From Rhynochetos jubatus (taxonomy: Eukaryota; Chordata; Aves; Eurypygiformes; Rhynochetidae), in NCBI GenBank assembly GCA_027574665.1, contig CM050690.1, positions 66,993,905-67,057,904 of the forward strand: a DNA stretch of 64,000 nt. Reading direction: 5' to 3'. Position 1 is the first letter of the stretch; each line of letters starts with the position of its first letter. The notes under the pieces were generated by a model. The model was given only the letters and a program-made list of their open reading frames with translations, made no database searches and had not been told where the DNA came from. A program made the position numbers and the translations under genes. Shown piece by piece: positions 24,136 to 39,268 of this stretch.

Positions 24136-24173
24136 TCCCTTTGGGCCCTTCAAGTTCCTTTGGGCCCTTCAAG
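24136..24173. repeat. 19-bp tandem duplication
   Basis: Two adjacent copies of TYCCTTTGGGCCCTTCAAG with one mismatch, in intron 6. Confidence 0.93.
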
Positions 24174-27100
24174 ACAGTCAAAAACCCTCACCAGGAACTC
24201 TGGCTCCCAAGCACAGACACAGCAGGGCTCAGCCGTTGTTCACACTCCTTGGTGCCACCCTTCAGCCACCATGCAAACACACGGCTCAGTGTTTCATACC
24301 ATCAACTTTCCTGCACACAGACCCTGTAATAGCTCAGGCAAATGTTACAAGCACCTTGTGAAACACACCAAAAAGATAGCAGTTTTAAAAGTACTCGAGA
24401 CACTTTACAAAATAATGGTAAACTATTTTGTGTCCCAATCCCAAAAGGCCACTTTTTCATTCAATCCCTGAGGGTAGAAGTAAATTCACATGCTTAACTT
24501 CATACACAGCTACCGAGCCAGGGGAGCACTGCAGAACTGAAATGTATTTGTAAGTAGGCCAACAGCTGCAGCACAGCTCTGCTTCAGATCTCTGAGAAAG
24601 GGCTGCAGAATGCCTCTGTCTCTTCCCTGCTCTTCAGGGACTAAGTGGTCAAAGTAAAAATAGCCACGACAGTTCCTTGCTGAGTCTGCCTTTGCCTTCA
24701 AAACTCATGTGATAATCCTGTCCGCTACAGGCGGTGCAAGGACACTTTTTATGGACACTGTACTTTAGCCTAGTCTCCCTAATTTGCTGCAAACTGCCAC
24801 TGATGCAGAATTCACTGGTGAACAGGGACAGTAAATGCACCTTTAACGAATACACGAAGCAGACAGCATGCAAAGCTGGAATTTTTTATCCCATATTTGC
24901 AGGTGCTGCAAGCAGGTTATTGTCATAGTGATCATGACATGAATTCACTGCCAATGTTAAAACTATCAACAGCATGCAAGTTACGTATTTATTATTGCAG
25001 TGAGATTGTTACCATCTCAAATTTGTGGGCACTATGACGCACTAAAGAATCTTCATCTGAGAAGTTGAATCACTTTTAAGAAGGGACACCGGGAGAAACC
25101 CCACACAGAGGCTTAGGTTTTAAGGTCTTGAGTACAGCTTTGGCTTGCAAGTTCCTCTCTGAAGTCTGGATGAGAACAGTCCTAGCAATGAGATTCCATG
25201 GGAGAAAAAAGCTCTTCAAAATGTTTAGTGCCTAATTCAATATAACCAAAGATTGTGTGTATGGAAAGTAAGAACTTCCCTTCTTTTCAAGGAAATACAG
25301 CATGAAAGAAATCCCACCATGAAAAACTGGACTTTATCAGAAGCCTCTCCTTCAGACAGGAAACTGGCCAATGAGGCTACATCTGTTTCTGCTCAGCCAG
25401 ACTACCATGGTATGGACAGGGCTATCAGCATGAAAGTACTGTAGCTCAGACTACAAAACATGCCACTCTTTGCAGTCACCAGAAAAAAAATCAAAATCCT
25501 CTCTCTCAGTTTTTATAAAAATCTCAGCATTTTGACACATTTTAGCGAGCAGATGTTCAGAAAAGAATCAGAAACGGGCAAAATTGCTAGACGCCAGACT
25601 TTTGCACAATAATAGCATTAAATTGAGTAAGCGCTGACTCAGTGTTGCTTGCTGTAAGCAGAGCTACTAGGAAGCACTTACTTGAAATTGTTTTTAACAC
25701 TGGAATTCATCTGTAATAAATATATTAGTAAGTCAAGAGAAAAAAATTGTTCCTACTTTTTAAAAGAAATATTCATTTAATAATGAGAAATCTTTAATTC
25801 CAAGAGAACTATTTGTGCTCTTATTACAGGTAGTGGAACCAGGTCTTACAGCAATTCATATCTAACTGCTAGATACAATTCTCAGCTACTTTTTGCTAGG
25901 AATTTATTCAGTATAAAATTCTGTTTCTAAGCTATTAATAATTTTACCCTTTTAAAGTCCTCAAATGACCAACACTTGTCTTTTCTTTCTCTCCCACACG
26001 AAGAATGCACTGTGTTTAAAACTAACACAGACTGTCAACCTGAATGCCTGTATCTGGACTGAGTTTGCTAAGATCAAGAGTTTATTCTAAGTACAGTATT
26101 TATACTAGTGTCTGCTGCATGTGAGGGAAAACACAGACATGATGCTATGAAAAGAAACAAGAAAGGACACCAGGAACAAGTCTGCAGCATTTCTTAGGTG
26201 CAGCTCCACAAAATTCATAGCCCAAATTTTTGTGGCAGGAGATGGCTAGAGTGATTTAAGTCCTGCTGAACACTCACCAACCTTAGGCAGCTCTGAAGCG
26301 CAAATGACAGTAAAACATATGCCATTTGTGCAACTGAGCGTGATTCAGGGATCTATAACCTCATGATGAAGCAGGAAGCAGTCTGGTGCCATGTGTGGCA
26401 CTGCTGATTGGTCTCCTTCACAGGCTGGGTTTGGTGCTTTGCTGGCACAAACACACAGGCAGTGGGACTCTAGATAGTATCTCTGCACTGTGTTGTACCA
26501 TATAGACATATGGGCTTACCCAGGCCTCCATGAACATCACTGCACGGTGTGAAGCAGGCATGATTCAGGCTTTGCTGAATTACTGCACCGTGTTTTCCGT
26601 AGCTGGAGCAGCGTTCAGAATGTTCACCAGCTTTGTTAAGATTTCAAACTACAGTACTGTCTGTGGACATGCAACCCAGTTTTCTGAGTTCTGTCCCTCC
26701 TACCTGCAACCTCCACGTCTTCTTATGCCTTTTCAGCCCTGCTCCAGCATGCCACCCACGCTAAGATTCATGAAGAGAAACAACTTAGGAGGTTCATGTT
26801 AAGGGATGCTGACTCAGTCACAGCACAGCTTCAGCTTCTCCTTCACAGGACAAGTGTGTTATACAAGGGCTCTGTGCCAGAAAGCAATGAGGATAGTACA
26901 TAATAAAATGGGGGGAAAAGACAAAGCAATGAAGCAATGGAAAAAAATAGTACTTTTGTGCAAAATTTCTTTTTTCCATATGCTACATTCATTTTTTTAA
27001 ATAAATTTTTACAAAAGGCTTTCATATTTCCATTCAAATCTCTGGGGCTACTCATGAGTCCAGGAGTTATGTGTGCTTAAGTATTTTGCTGAACTGGTGT

Positions 27101-30100
27101 CAACAGGTAAAAGTCAACGATTTTGCTTCACTAAGTATTAAAGCACCCGCTATGAAGCAAGACTGGTTATGTTTAATGTAAAACCTGTTTCAAAGAAATC
27201 TGCTAATAAATCTAGTACCTTGCAGAAAGAAATACTGCTCCTTAGGAAGAGAAAAAAAATTGATGTTGAGGTGGATAGGTCTGTGTAAATAAAGATAAGT
27301 TGGAAGGTTTATTGTTTTAAAGGGAGGGAAGAAGCAATTTCAAAGTACAAAAATGGACATGTTCATCCTCTTGCTTCTGATTTCTCCTCATTGTGTACAT
27401 CTACATAGAAAAACAGGATGCTGCGGACACACCCTATAAAGAAGCTCAATGACTCTTCAGTGTGACTGAAGCTAGATGAGATATTTGTCTGTGCTGAGAC
27501 TATAAATTGCATGTGTTCCTCCCGTCATGCCCCTCAGACCCCTCTTTGTCCTTAATCAGAAGTACCCATAGGAAAATTCTTTCCTTTATATGACTTTACT
27601 TAACCTTGTTAAATAAAGGCCCATCAGATTGGTTTGACCAGGTATCAGTCATCACTAACAAATGACCTGTAGCTGAGACAGACTCCAAAGCTCACAGGAG
27701 GAAGGCCAGTTTGTCAGATCCACATGGGGGGAAGAAAACCTTCTAGAATAAAGTTACTGCATGTTAAAAAGTTCTATTTCTTCTCTGTGTCTCTGCCCAC
27801 ATGGATTCAACTCACTTACGGTGGCTTTCCATCAGTCTCCCAAGACACATGTTGACGCTTACAAGATCCTAAAGATAGCTGGTTAAATAAGAAGCATGTA
27901 AAAGCTCTCCTTAAATAACTGGGGCATGAGCAACAGGCACAGGAGGAACTCAGCAGACTCTTTGCCCATTTTATCAGGTATGGGAATAGGCTTAGGCATG
28001 CTGAATCATTGCCAAGATTCTCATCCATTCATCAATAACAAACTTTTCATGTGCCGAATGATCCAACTGAAGGATTTCCAAAAAGATATTGCCTGGCTTT
28101 ACACAACCCTTTTCAGTGAAACAAAGAATTGACTTATCTGGTACTAATAACCAAGTTCTCTGAAAATATATGACATGTGGAGCACAATTCATCCTGTATT
28201 TGATGGTGGTCGTAAGGACAGAAAAGGAATGGTCTGATGGATTAGTTTAAGCAGCAGTTAAATACTATTATGGTAAACTCTGCAGGGCATTTTACCAATA
28301 CTTCATTGCAGTGAGTTAGAAGAACCTAAATTCACATTCTAATTATGCTGGCTGAGTGATACCCACCACAAAGACAATTTCTGCAAAGGAGCAAAGTAAG
28401 ATTAAAACTGCATGAGGAGCACGCAGCTCACGTCCTGGTAACAATGTCAATAGGAACCTAGGACTGACAAAAGCAAGCATGGATCAGGCCTCTCAAGCAT
28501 ATCTCAATGATGGAAGAAAGAGCAAACCATGTTTGTACAGATTTTTGACAAGAAGAAGCTAAAAGAGCTGTAGGTGTACGTGATGGGGACCGAATTCATT
28601 TGAGCAACAGGAAGTAATCTTACAGATCTATCAGCTCACATTAGGCCTCCTGAGAACATACAGGCTGATATGATTTTAGCCCACAATTTGTTGTGTTTCT
28701 GAAGTTTCAAACTATCTAAGCAAGATTCTGGTAACTATGAGGGGTGTAGAATTAGCTCTGGATTCTGCAAGACTCAAGAACCAAGAGCTGGTGTGGACCA
28801 GTGCACAAGGGCTGATAACCAATGTTTTGGCCCACAAGGAACTATCCTTATGAATGCATCATGCCCGGTCTTCCCCAAGAAATCAATCTTCATATGGGAA
28901 GAAAGATACTGAGAAAAATATGACACTGGGTGATCACAGAGCTAAAACAATCCAGCAGACTACTCCAGCAGTGAGTGATCAGCCAGCCAGGAGCAGCTGC
29001 TGAAGAACTTAATTCTCCAGTGTACAAATAGATCTATGACTAAGCTAATTTCCTAACACAACCCAGCAGCAAGTGTATGGAAACATTTGCTATATGTATA
29101 TTATTCCTCTCTGGAATCACAGAAATATTCTGCAGGCCAGTCAAACTACCTGTAATGCCTGCACATTGACATTAAGTGAGGAGGTACATATCCTACATAT
29201 CCTACACTGCTGAAATTTGGTAGTTAGAGATGGCAATAAATGCCTTCTAGAGCACACAAAAAGCACAGATTCCCATGGTGCTGTAGCCCTACACATAGCA
29301 CACCTGAAATCCATACTACCAAACGAAACAAACAAAAGAAGAGAGCAATCCTTTAATAAAATTTATAGGCTGTGGCTTAGTCCACGCTGTAACATTTTGG
29401 CAGCCTCATGATGTTGTTTTAGTGGTAATAAATGCTACTTGGACAGCAAAATCCTAATGAATTTCATCAACAACAAAGTCCATACCTAGTCGCAGAAACT
29501 CAAATGAGTGACATAACTGATAAAAGGGCTGAAAACATGAAAAGTCTCACCAGTTTCCCAGCAAAATGAGCTAGGGTAAAAAACTATTTATTGTGGGAAA
29601 ATACTCTTTTTAATATAAATCACTCATGCAGAGTGTATAATATGCAAGTTCATGAAAATGTCATTGTTGCCTTTGAACAGTACATTTCCAGGAACCCAAA
29701 TCTACGAGTTTGAAAACTTCTAACAGAAAGTATTACAGTAACTAATGTTGTTTTCAACTGTTTCTCTTGGTTACAAATGTATTGGAAAGCTTTGCAGTAG
29801 ATGCAGTGTGTGTAACTCTTTCTTATTATGGGGTTGTTTTCTTCAGTGTGTGGGATGCTAACAGGTGTACTTATGATGATGTTCCACACCAAATGCTGTT
29901 CTCATGTTGCTTTAGTCATTGGTTCAAATGAGATTCAAATCCAAAATGCATAACTTCGCACCCTCTTTTGTAAATGTTTCAAGAGTCGACTGCCAAAGGA
30001 TGTATAACCTTCAGGATAGAGTGCCTGTGACTCCCTGCCTTGTGAAAACTTCATTGTCCCCCTCACACAAGCTCTAATAGAATAACTAGAAACAGCTGTT

Positions 30101-30324
30101 GACATACACAGTATCTAGATATGGCTGCGCTAAAAGTAAGGATAAAGCAAGAGACAAAAGTTGCTTTGCTACAGACTAGAAAACACAAGTGTTTCTATGA
30201 GTATACAATGAGGGAGATATGTGCTTTGGCAGCAACGTACGCCAACAGAATTCTGTCTTTCACATAATAAAACCAGCTGGCACAGTGGTCTGAGTCCTGT
30301 GAGGTGAAATTAGAACCATCAAGT

Positions 30325-30485
30325 CATAGAATATCTGAAGTTGGAAGGGACGCATACAACTCCCTGCTCCTGACAGGACTACCCAAAATTAAACCATATG
30401 ACTAAAAGCATTGTCCAGATGCTCCTTGGACTCTGACAGGCTTGGTGCTGTGACCACTTTCCCTGGGTAGCCTGTTCCAGTGACA
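30325..30485 (-). mobile_element. CR1 3'-end fragment, minus orientation
   Basis: Begins with the reversed CR1 tail (TCATAGAATATCTGAAGTTG, GGAAGGGACG) and ends with CAGGCTTGGTGCTGTGACCA and GTAGCCTGTTCCAGTGAC, both standard reverse CR1 phrases. About 160 bp, diverged. Confidence 0.85.
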
Positions 30486-32096
30486 AATTAGACACATATG
30501 TACATTAGATCTACACAGAATCTGAGGTTTGATTACACAGTTCACAGTACTAACGAAGAAAAGTCCAACCATCTGGCAAGCATGTGGCCATGCTCTCCAG
30601 ATGTACTGAAGTAATCCCTAAGGTTATTCATGCCCTTCCTGACTGGGGCACAAGAATCACTTTTCATTACTATTTCAGAATTTCATATGCCTACAGAGTA
30701 AGTTAACTCCTCCTTGTCAGTAAATTAAAAGATGAAGGGAATGGATGGCAATTGGGTATGATGACTTCTAGCATTTTCAGTGAACTTTTACATAACAGAT
30801 GTTAATTCCTTTAAGGATTCCAAGCTTATTTTAGCGTATTTTTCCATGGCTCAGCAGCAGAAAGATTATGCCTTGTTCTAGGAAAGATACTGTCCACTTT
30901 TTTTATCTTCTTAATGCATAGAAAGAGCAGAAACAAACATAAAGATTCAAGTTGTTCAAAGCAAGACTGTTCTCAGAAAAGGAACTCCACCTACCAGTGT
31001 AAGACACACCTGAGCACAAAATTACACGAATTAATTTCAGTAGTGGACTTTGTCCCTTTAAGGATTTGGCAAAACCAGTCATATTTAGTGCAGCAACGAA
31101 ACGTCAGAAGGACCTGTAATGCACGCATACTATGGGGGAAAAGAACCAAAGCTTGAGCAGGGAACAACCAACACTCAAAGCTTCCACACCTCCCCACACT
31201 CAGACAGGGACATTATCTGTTCCAGTCTCAAGTCCTGCACAGTGGCTGCTGCAAACAAAGCCTGTGAGTTGTCCAGCAATACAAATGGTCTATGAAGGCA
31301 AGGGGACGTGTTGTTTAAGTTCTCCTATTCTACAGAAACTGTCAGGGAGATTTTATTATACCAAAAAGGAGGAGAGATGTAATAAATGGAGAAAAGGGAG
31401 AGGTATTCTCCTTACATCCTTCTGCAGATACCAAGGTGAGCCTCAGTAAGGTCATCATGAATTACTGGAAAGAATTGCGTTCTTAAACAGGAAATGCAAT
31501 AATCCTGTAAACTAAGCCCAGGGAAAAGACACTCTATAAACTCAGGATTACACATGGCCCATAATCACTAGCCTTTTTAGGCTTTTTACAATGAGGTCAG
31601 CTGGTTCAAAAAAGCACTATGCCTACACTGATTGACAAAGATGCATAACAGATGTGAACATAACAACAACATGTGGTACAAATCTGTACTGACAGTGACT
31701 CAAATTGGGGTTTCAGTACTCTGAACTGTCTGAATAATAGAGAAACAATAGCTTTCCGTACATATGAGAAGTTACTGGTTGCTGCACTGTACTGTAGTAC
31801 TGTACTACTACATCCACCCTCTCCCACAGAGTCAGCAGGATAGCTCTGAAAATTATCAGGAAAAAGAAAACCAGTGCAGTTTCTCCAGCTGGGTAATTCC
31901 TTGGTTTAGAAGAAAATAAAAAAGTAAGCAATTTAAGCCAACATCAAAGTTTTCTGTGGATCACCTTGTTGTTAACCATGGTAACTAGAATACTTCAAGA
32001 GTGCAGGCAGGCTCCACAGTCTTGGTAGTATGAGGACTTTCCAGCAAAGTGACCATGGAAGGACCAAAGAAGGGTCAGCTATGAGATAAGATGAGG

Positions 32097-33045
32097 TTAT
32101 TCATGGCTATATGCAGCTGAACACCGCCAATTTCCTTGTTTCAAAATTATTGTTGCCTCTTGTCCTCGCACCATGCATAGCTGATAGCTGTGAAGTGCCT
32201 GGCCCCACCTTCTTGACAGCCTCTCTGTAGGTACAGGCAGCTGCTGTTAGGTCCCACCAAAGCCATCCTTCTCCAGGCTGAAAAAATCCAGTTCCCCAGC
32301 CTTGCCTCATAGGCCCTGTCCTCCAGCCCCTCTCTTGGTGATCCTACGCTGAACTCATTTGTGTTTACTGTTGTCTCTCCTGTAGTGGGTTTCCCCAAAC
32401 CAGACACAGTGGTTTCACAAGCACTGAGCAGAGAACCATCACTTCCCTCACTCTCTGGCGCATGCTCTTATTCACAGAGCCCAGGGTGCTGCTGGCCTTC
32501 TCCGATTCCAGGACACACAACTGGCTCAGCCAGGAATCACAGACTGTCCTTGCTTAATTTCATCAGGTCCTTGTTCAGCTGTCCAGGTTCCCCTGACTGG
32601 CAACTCTGCCCTCCAGCACACCAACAGGTAACCCCCTCATTTTGGTGTCACCTGCAAACCTTGATAAAGTGGCCTCCATCCCCTCCTCCAAAACACTGCC
32701 GAAGATGTTAAACAGGGCAGGTCACAGAACAGACCCCCGTAGTATCCCACTATTTACCAGCTCATGTGGCATTCGAGTCCGACCACTGAATCAGATTTTT
32801 ATCTACTGAGTTGTCCACCCACCCAAATCCTTAAGTCCTGAGTTGGATACAATAATGTGGGACACAGTGTCAAAAGCCTTACTGAAATGGAAGTAAATGA
32901 CATGTGCTGCCCTAACCTTATCAACAGATTCAATCGTTTTATCACCACTGTGACCAGGTTGCTTAGATATGATTTATCCCAGTAGCTCCCTAATGATGCC
33001 ATTGAGATTTCCTTCCTTACACTAGTTCTGCTTTTCCTCTTTTGC
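32097..33045 (-). mobile_element. CR1-type fragment, minus orientation
   Basis: Contains complements of CR1 landmarks: CCATCCTTCTCCAGGCTGAA, CAGGTCCTTGTTCAG-like, CCTGCAAACCTTGATAAAGT, GATGTTAAACAGGGCAGGTC and ATAATGTGGGACACAGTGTC. Several open frames in this GC-richer block come from the repeat. Sense orientation relative to PGM5. Old and diverged. Confidence 0.8.
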
Positions 33046-33223
33046 AAACTGTTCTGTGGATTTTAGAGAGTAAGAATTGGAAAGTGCTCTGTGTGTTTGT
33101 GATACTTGGCTGGGAAGGGAAAAGAAGAAAGCAGTTTCACAACTTCATGATAGTGTCCACAGAAACAGAGAAAATAAAAAAGGAAGAAACTACAGTATGC
33201 CCTAGAAATAGACTGTTACTCTA

Positions 33224-33262
33224 CAGAATCACAGAATGGTCAAGGTTGGAAAGATCTTAGGC
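33224..33262 (-). mobile_element. CR1 terminal scrap, minus orientation
   Basis: CAGAATCACAGAATGGTCAA followed by GGTTGGAAAGATCTTA is the complement of the last 40 or so bases of CR1. Too short for subfamily assignment. Confidence 0.75.
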
Positions 33263-36200
33263 CTTTTCCATTTCCCCACAAAATGCAACAGAAGACAATG
33301 TTTTCTTTTCCTCCAAAGTTAATCTGACAATTCAAGAGGCTATGACTTAAAGTAAGATCTGTTCTAAACAGGACTCCCAAACTTCTTCAATTAATTCTAA
33401 GTACCCTCTCAGAGTCTCACAGAGATCTTCAAAACACGCAGAATGTAAAGAACAATTTCCTGTCTTCTTGATTTGTAAACAACCTTTCGCAGAAGACTGC
33501 ACTATAATACACATAATAAGTAGAATTTTAAACACAGAGCTGTGAAATTCCCCGCCAAAAAAGTTTTCTTTGAAATCAGCATGAAACCTTCTCAATGAGG
33601 GTCACCCATTTACAAAAAATCCTTTGATGGGAAAGGTTGCACTTGGGCTGATACCAGCTGTGCTGTCCGGCACAGGCAAAACATGTTCAGATGCACTAAC
33701 CCACGTGGGAGTCTTTCTAGGGTGAAGAATAAAATATGACTGCATAAGCCCTTGAAAGAAAAGAGGCCTTTATTTTAAACTTTTAGTAGTCACCAAGTCT
33801 GCCATAACTGACTTGCTGTAAACTTCCACACGTTGTTTTAACTGAAACGCTTTTGGACTTTTTTATCAGGACATTTGTAGGAATTCCTGTTGTTAATTCA
33901 TAGCTGTGTACTTTCTGAGATATAAGACAGATGCAGCACTAAGAAAACCGTGGAGTTTGTTACCCAACATCTGTCTATTGCACAGTGCAAAGCCTGCTCA
34001 GAGTGTTTTCCAAAAAGTGTATTTTTCTCAGGTAGTCTTTCACATGTGACGTACTAAGCCCAGATAAAAGTCTGTTTGCGAACGGCAATAGAAATATTTC
34101 TTAATAAGAGTCAATCAAGTTTACAGAATATATTCATGTGCCACCAAGCACCAAATCTTGCTCGCTCTAACTCTGGTGGACAAACTGATCTCATTTACAG
34201 CCAAAGCTTAAGCTGGAAACAGCACTGCAAAGTTTTCAATTCATCTTTTCCATTTAAATGACAAGAGCTTTCAGTACACCTTTCGGTACTCCGTGACCGA
34301 TCAATGCACGATCAATTAACCTGCTCATTTTAAGATAAATAGCTATAGCTGTCTGCTCCAGGCATAGGCCAGAATGCAACTAACTATGAATGAGAATAAG
34401 AGCTGTATGCTGTGTAAGGCTGCTCCGCAGCCTGACGTTCTTAATAGGGATCAGTTGCCTTCAGGCTCAGAAACGGACAGTGAATCCCTCTCAGACCCGT
34501 AAACTAAGTTGTGTGTCAAGTAAAAGGAGGTAAGCCACAGGACTGCTAGCCTCTCTATCCATAAAGGACAACACAGAGTTTTCTACTGATATTCTCCAGG
34601 ACACTGACATGTTTTCTGTCCTTTTCTTCACAAGCAATGAAATGTAGCCACTGAAGAATTAATTCTCTCCTGGAAAATTCAGAAGTATGCAATACATTGA
34701 GTTTCATTCTTATCTTTGACTGAGAAAGTATCTGGAAGCCTGACTGCTGCTGTCCTGAAAAGTGTTAAGAATAAACACTTACCCCACATACATCCAAAAT
34801 GGGGCCTGCCATACACACTGGGCAGCAAGTTTTCATCTCTGCAGGCTAGGATAATGAAACACTGGATAGCCAGGAACACGGTGGGCTTGCAGCAGTCAAA
34901 TATACCGCACTATACTAAAGCATGCCAAATCCAGCATGAAAGAAAATACAAAGAAGAGAAAGACAACTCCTTAAAGATACCCTTTAAAATACTTGCAATG
35001 ATAAATCTCCTCCATGGCTTAAAAACCATTCAGGGATGAAAGGATGACAGCCAGATTACAAGCACATTGCAGAAATAAAAATAAAAGGCACAGCCAAATA
35101 CAAGGCATTGATGTCCTTTCATGACAGTTGGTTTTTTTCTCCACAAGTCTTTTCAAACATGTCATATCTGTATAAACAAAACATTTAGCTTCATAACAGA
35201 TTCAAAAGCTGATACAGAGAAACTACCATTCTTTACTAGCTCTACAAGTACACAGAAGACACAAAAAGCTATTTTTAAAATGCAATGCTATTTAAAAAGT
35301 TACAAATTCTGACCAAATTTCCTATCACAGTGCTCCACAATTTTGTATTACACTTCAAACATAATAAATTACATTCATTAAGTTTTTATGCAGTTGTCTT
35401 TCTGCAGCATTCCAGAACAGAGTTTGTCCTTCTGCCCCATCCAATTTAAAAACTGCTTGTACGTGACATGGACTCAGTTTGACAGAGGTGTCTTAAAAAA
35501 TTCACAGCAAGCCTATTCCAGATAAGAGAAAGTGAGACTGACTTATGCTACTGGAGGAAGCTAAACAGAGTGAGGTCACAACTGGTGTAACTTGAACAAA
35601 TCAGTGTCACAGACTGAATGCAGTATCATCCATGTAGAAAGATGTACTTATAACCTGGAGAAGTCTTTATGTTGGAAGAATCCCTTATAAATCAACAGTA
35701 AAGGACATCCACATAGAGAAAGAAATGTACAGCATCTGTCCTGCTTCTGGCACAAACTTCTTCATTAAAACAGATAATCAACAATACAGAAGAAAAGACG
35801 ATGGTTGCAAAGAAACAATAAGCTACAGATTCACAAGAAAAGACAGACAAAAAAATCCATGTGGGATGTGTAAATGAAGAATTCAAGGAAATAATCACGA
35901 AGGCACAAGTGGAATGTGGTGTGCTGTTCTCCATGGCCAGAGGTATGTATTCCTGTAACAGCTACTGCTTGCTGGGACCACCTGCAGAGGAACAGTCAGC
36001 CCGTCCTTCTTCACCTTCCCATCAACCTATATCCATTTTTGTACATAACTTGACTTTGACATAACACAGTATGCACAATCCCATTACTGAAGCTTCATTA
36101 TGCCCTCGTGGTTTCCTTTTACTATAACTGTGTTTTAAATGGCAAAGAGAAATGTTATTTCTTAGTGGAGTTAATTTGCTTCTCTAGAGCTTGCAGGAAG

Positions 36201-38808
36201 GAGTGAGAGATAAAAACAAGCTGACGTAATCTGAGAAAAAAGAGAGGACCTTTTCTTGGGCAACTCCTACCAAACAGCCAATTCTTTCTTTGTTTCCTAA
36301 TTCTCACAATGAGGCAAAAATTCCTGGAGCAGTGTTGCTCCTCTCCAAGCAGTAAGAGAGAGCAACCCACCTGATAATAATGAGTGAGCAGAATTCCAGC
36401 CTCTGCCATAACTGGGCAAACTTGGCTAGGGAGCTGGGCAAAATAATTGTAAGACGACAGTTAGTTGAATTATTCTTTTTCTTTCTGTCCTTGTGTCCAT
36501 TCATTGCTGCTTACAGTGTTTGGGGTTCCTGTCCTAAAGAGCATACAGAGCCACTTAAGCAAAGCTTCCTCCTCTGCTTCAGACAAAATGGACCTCACTC
36601 TAAACCGGCCCTATGAATTTAAGAATTTCTTGTAGCCAGGATCCGCCTCCTTCCAGCACCCACAACAGCTTCTCTACAGCTTGTCACAGCTCTGACTTCC
36701 ACTGCGTGAAGACAGGTCTTGAAACAAGTCAGAACAGTCACTGTCACTGCAGGCCCCCTAAAACCTCCCTCTACGTGACCAGATGATAAATGGACAGTCA
36801 GCAGACAGAACAATGATGTGTCAAAGTTGCATCAAAAGTTGGGCTACCAGATGTACAGTGGCAGGGTGCTCCGTGCTAAGGTGCTCAGCTTTGTTCAGAG
36901 TAAATATAATCACAGCACCTACATGCTGTTGAAATGACCTTGCTACCAGATAGAATAGCTAGAAACAGGCTACCAGATAATGCTAGCCACAGTAGTATTC
37001 TCTCAACAACTCTCTTTTCCCGTACCAACTTGACTGCTGTTTTCCACACCCACCCAGCTTCATAATTCCTACAGAAAGCAATTTTTACTACCCTTGGGAT
37101 TTTCATTTCGTAGACCATGAACTAACATCTCAGTATTTAATTTCTTTTCCTGTTATGCAGACATCAGATAAATCAGAATACAAGGATATGAAAAAAGAAC
37201 ATTTTGTTGAACAGGGTACACAGCATCGCATTCCTCACAAGAAAAACACCAACCTAAGGGTACATATCACCAGAGAATTGAAGTCTGGATACATTCTGCC
37301 ACAATCCTGTTGATTTTGGAGCATATTAAAGCAGATGTTTCCTGCCAAGTGTTACACTCCCCCTAAAGTACACACTAGTATATTCCAACAGTCACTTCAA
37401 GCAAACACATATAAATGTTAAACATCTTGAGTGAATTCTCTTGCAATCCACTGCTCCGTTTGTTAATGTTGTAACATTTAGAGTCCTCTGGATTATTGCT
37501 TCCTTCTGTTTAAGTTTAATATTGCATTGTGAAAAACTGTTAAACAACACATGATCATGTACACAAGTGAAAAAGCACCAGATTTTCTAAATCCTTTCTT
37601 TCAAGTAATATGTGTGATTATTTGTATAGCTAAGACAAAGCTCTCATACAATGATATAGGCTAAACAGTGGCCACACAATATGGACACACCGTAAGAAGA
37701 GTGGTTTTCATTTGCTCTCTAGCACAGACTTCAGGAGAGTGGCCTGTGACCTCAAAAGACAGCAGCCAAGTGGCCAGGAATTGATACAATTTCCTCATAC
37801 GAGCGCTCCTCTGACTACCAAAGCCCAGAAGAGGGCCAGAAGAGTTAGTTAGGTACACTACCATAACAAGATTCATTCTGTAGACACAAATCAAGTTACA
37901 CCTTTCAGATAATAGCAGGGGTCTGATGACCAAAGTAGTGTTATCCCAGAGACACTGTGATGACATCATCAAATACACTGAAGTATTTCTACCAGAATTA
38001 AGCTTTCTCTCATGAAAAAAAATAAAAAGGGATGTTCACATACAAGATCCTTTTGACCATCATTATCTCTGTTTCTCTACTCTGGTAACATCTATTGGGA
38101 AAAGATATCCAAGCATTTCATTTTTTATGGAGCAGACACTGTACAATTAAATCCTAGTTAGATGTGCTAGAAGTTAGCATTTCTGTACTTCTTCAGGAAG
38201 ACTAACATGAGAATAGGTTTCTTCTCTTTTCCTATGCACTTTTTCTGCTATCCTACTGCACCTCATACTACAAATGTTGCCATGACCTTTTCAATCATCT
38301 TTATTTGAAGAGTTTCTCTATTTCTAGTGCTAGAAAAACAAAATACAGAAAATAAGGGTTATCAGCACTCAACAGCACAGTAGGAATCTTAAGTACTATG
38401 TTTATTAAGTATGCTTTCCCTCCCTTGTTAATCAAGTGTCGTTCTTATTGTTGTCCACAGTTGGCCTGAAAGTCCTTTTCCTTTATTTATTTCTTCTAAT
38501 TCATTAACAACAAAGACTTTCCAAAGTATTTTTAAACAACCAATCCCATGGACTTGAATGGTACTGTACATGCATTAAAGGCAAAATTATGACTAACTCA
38601 AGCTGTCATACTTCAAGATTAAATCTAGCAACGTAAGTGGGACATGTCTAAGAAACCCATGGACATAGACTGGTATGAATAAGAACAAAACTTACCACTT
38701 CACCTTTGTATATGAGAAGGTCTGCAATGCATCTACTACCTCAAATGGAATAAATGCTGATTTGAATGAATGACAGTCTCGATACGAGAGAAACATTTAA
38801 GTATTAAG

Positions 38809-39268
38809 TGATTTGGTTTAGATGTTGTACTTGGTGTACGTGGCAGTTTGCCAGTGGAGGGCTGCAGGGGTGGCCTCTGCAAGAAGTGGCCTGGGCTGCA
38901 CAGTGCCAGACACAGTCAGTTCCAGTCAGCTCCAACAGTCCCACCACAGGGCACAGCAGCCAAAGTGGTTGCCTCTCTGGGAAAACATACTAAGAAAGGG
39001 CAACAAGCTGCCCAGCAGTGGGTATTGAGGAAGAAACAGCCCTGTGAACCCCAAAATCAGAGAAGAGAGAGGGGGAGGAAGAGCTGCTCCAGATGCTGGA
39101 GCAGGATCACCCTGCAGTCCATGAAGAGAACCTTGGGGGAGCAGATGGGTATTTCCTGACAGGAAATGCAGCTTCTGGAGAGCCCACACTGGACCAAATA
39201 TTTTTCCTGAAGGACTGCAGCCCAGGAGGATAGCCCACACTGCAGCAGGGCAACAAGTCTTCCTCAGT
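38809..39268 (+). mobile_element. Left part of an LTR interrupted by a CR1
   Basis: Starts TGATTTGGTTTAGATG and contains several degenerate units of the kind GCAGTCCATG/CTGGAGCAG and GAAGGACTGCAGCC, typical of an avian ERV LTR with internal repeats. It stops at TCAGT (39264-39268), where CR1 sequence begins. The other part resumes at 40267. Antisense to PGM5. Confidence 0.72.

Noticed and set aside
31785-31812. ACTGT/GTACT repeats with local dyad symmetry
   Set aside because: Short overlapping 5-bp units; too simple to interpret.
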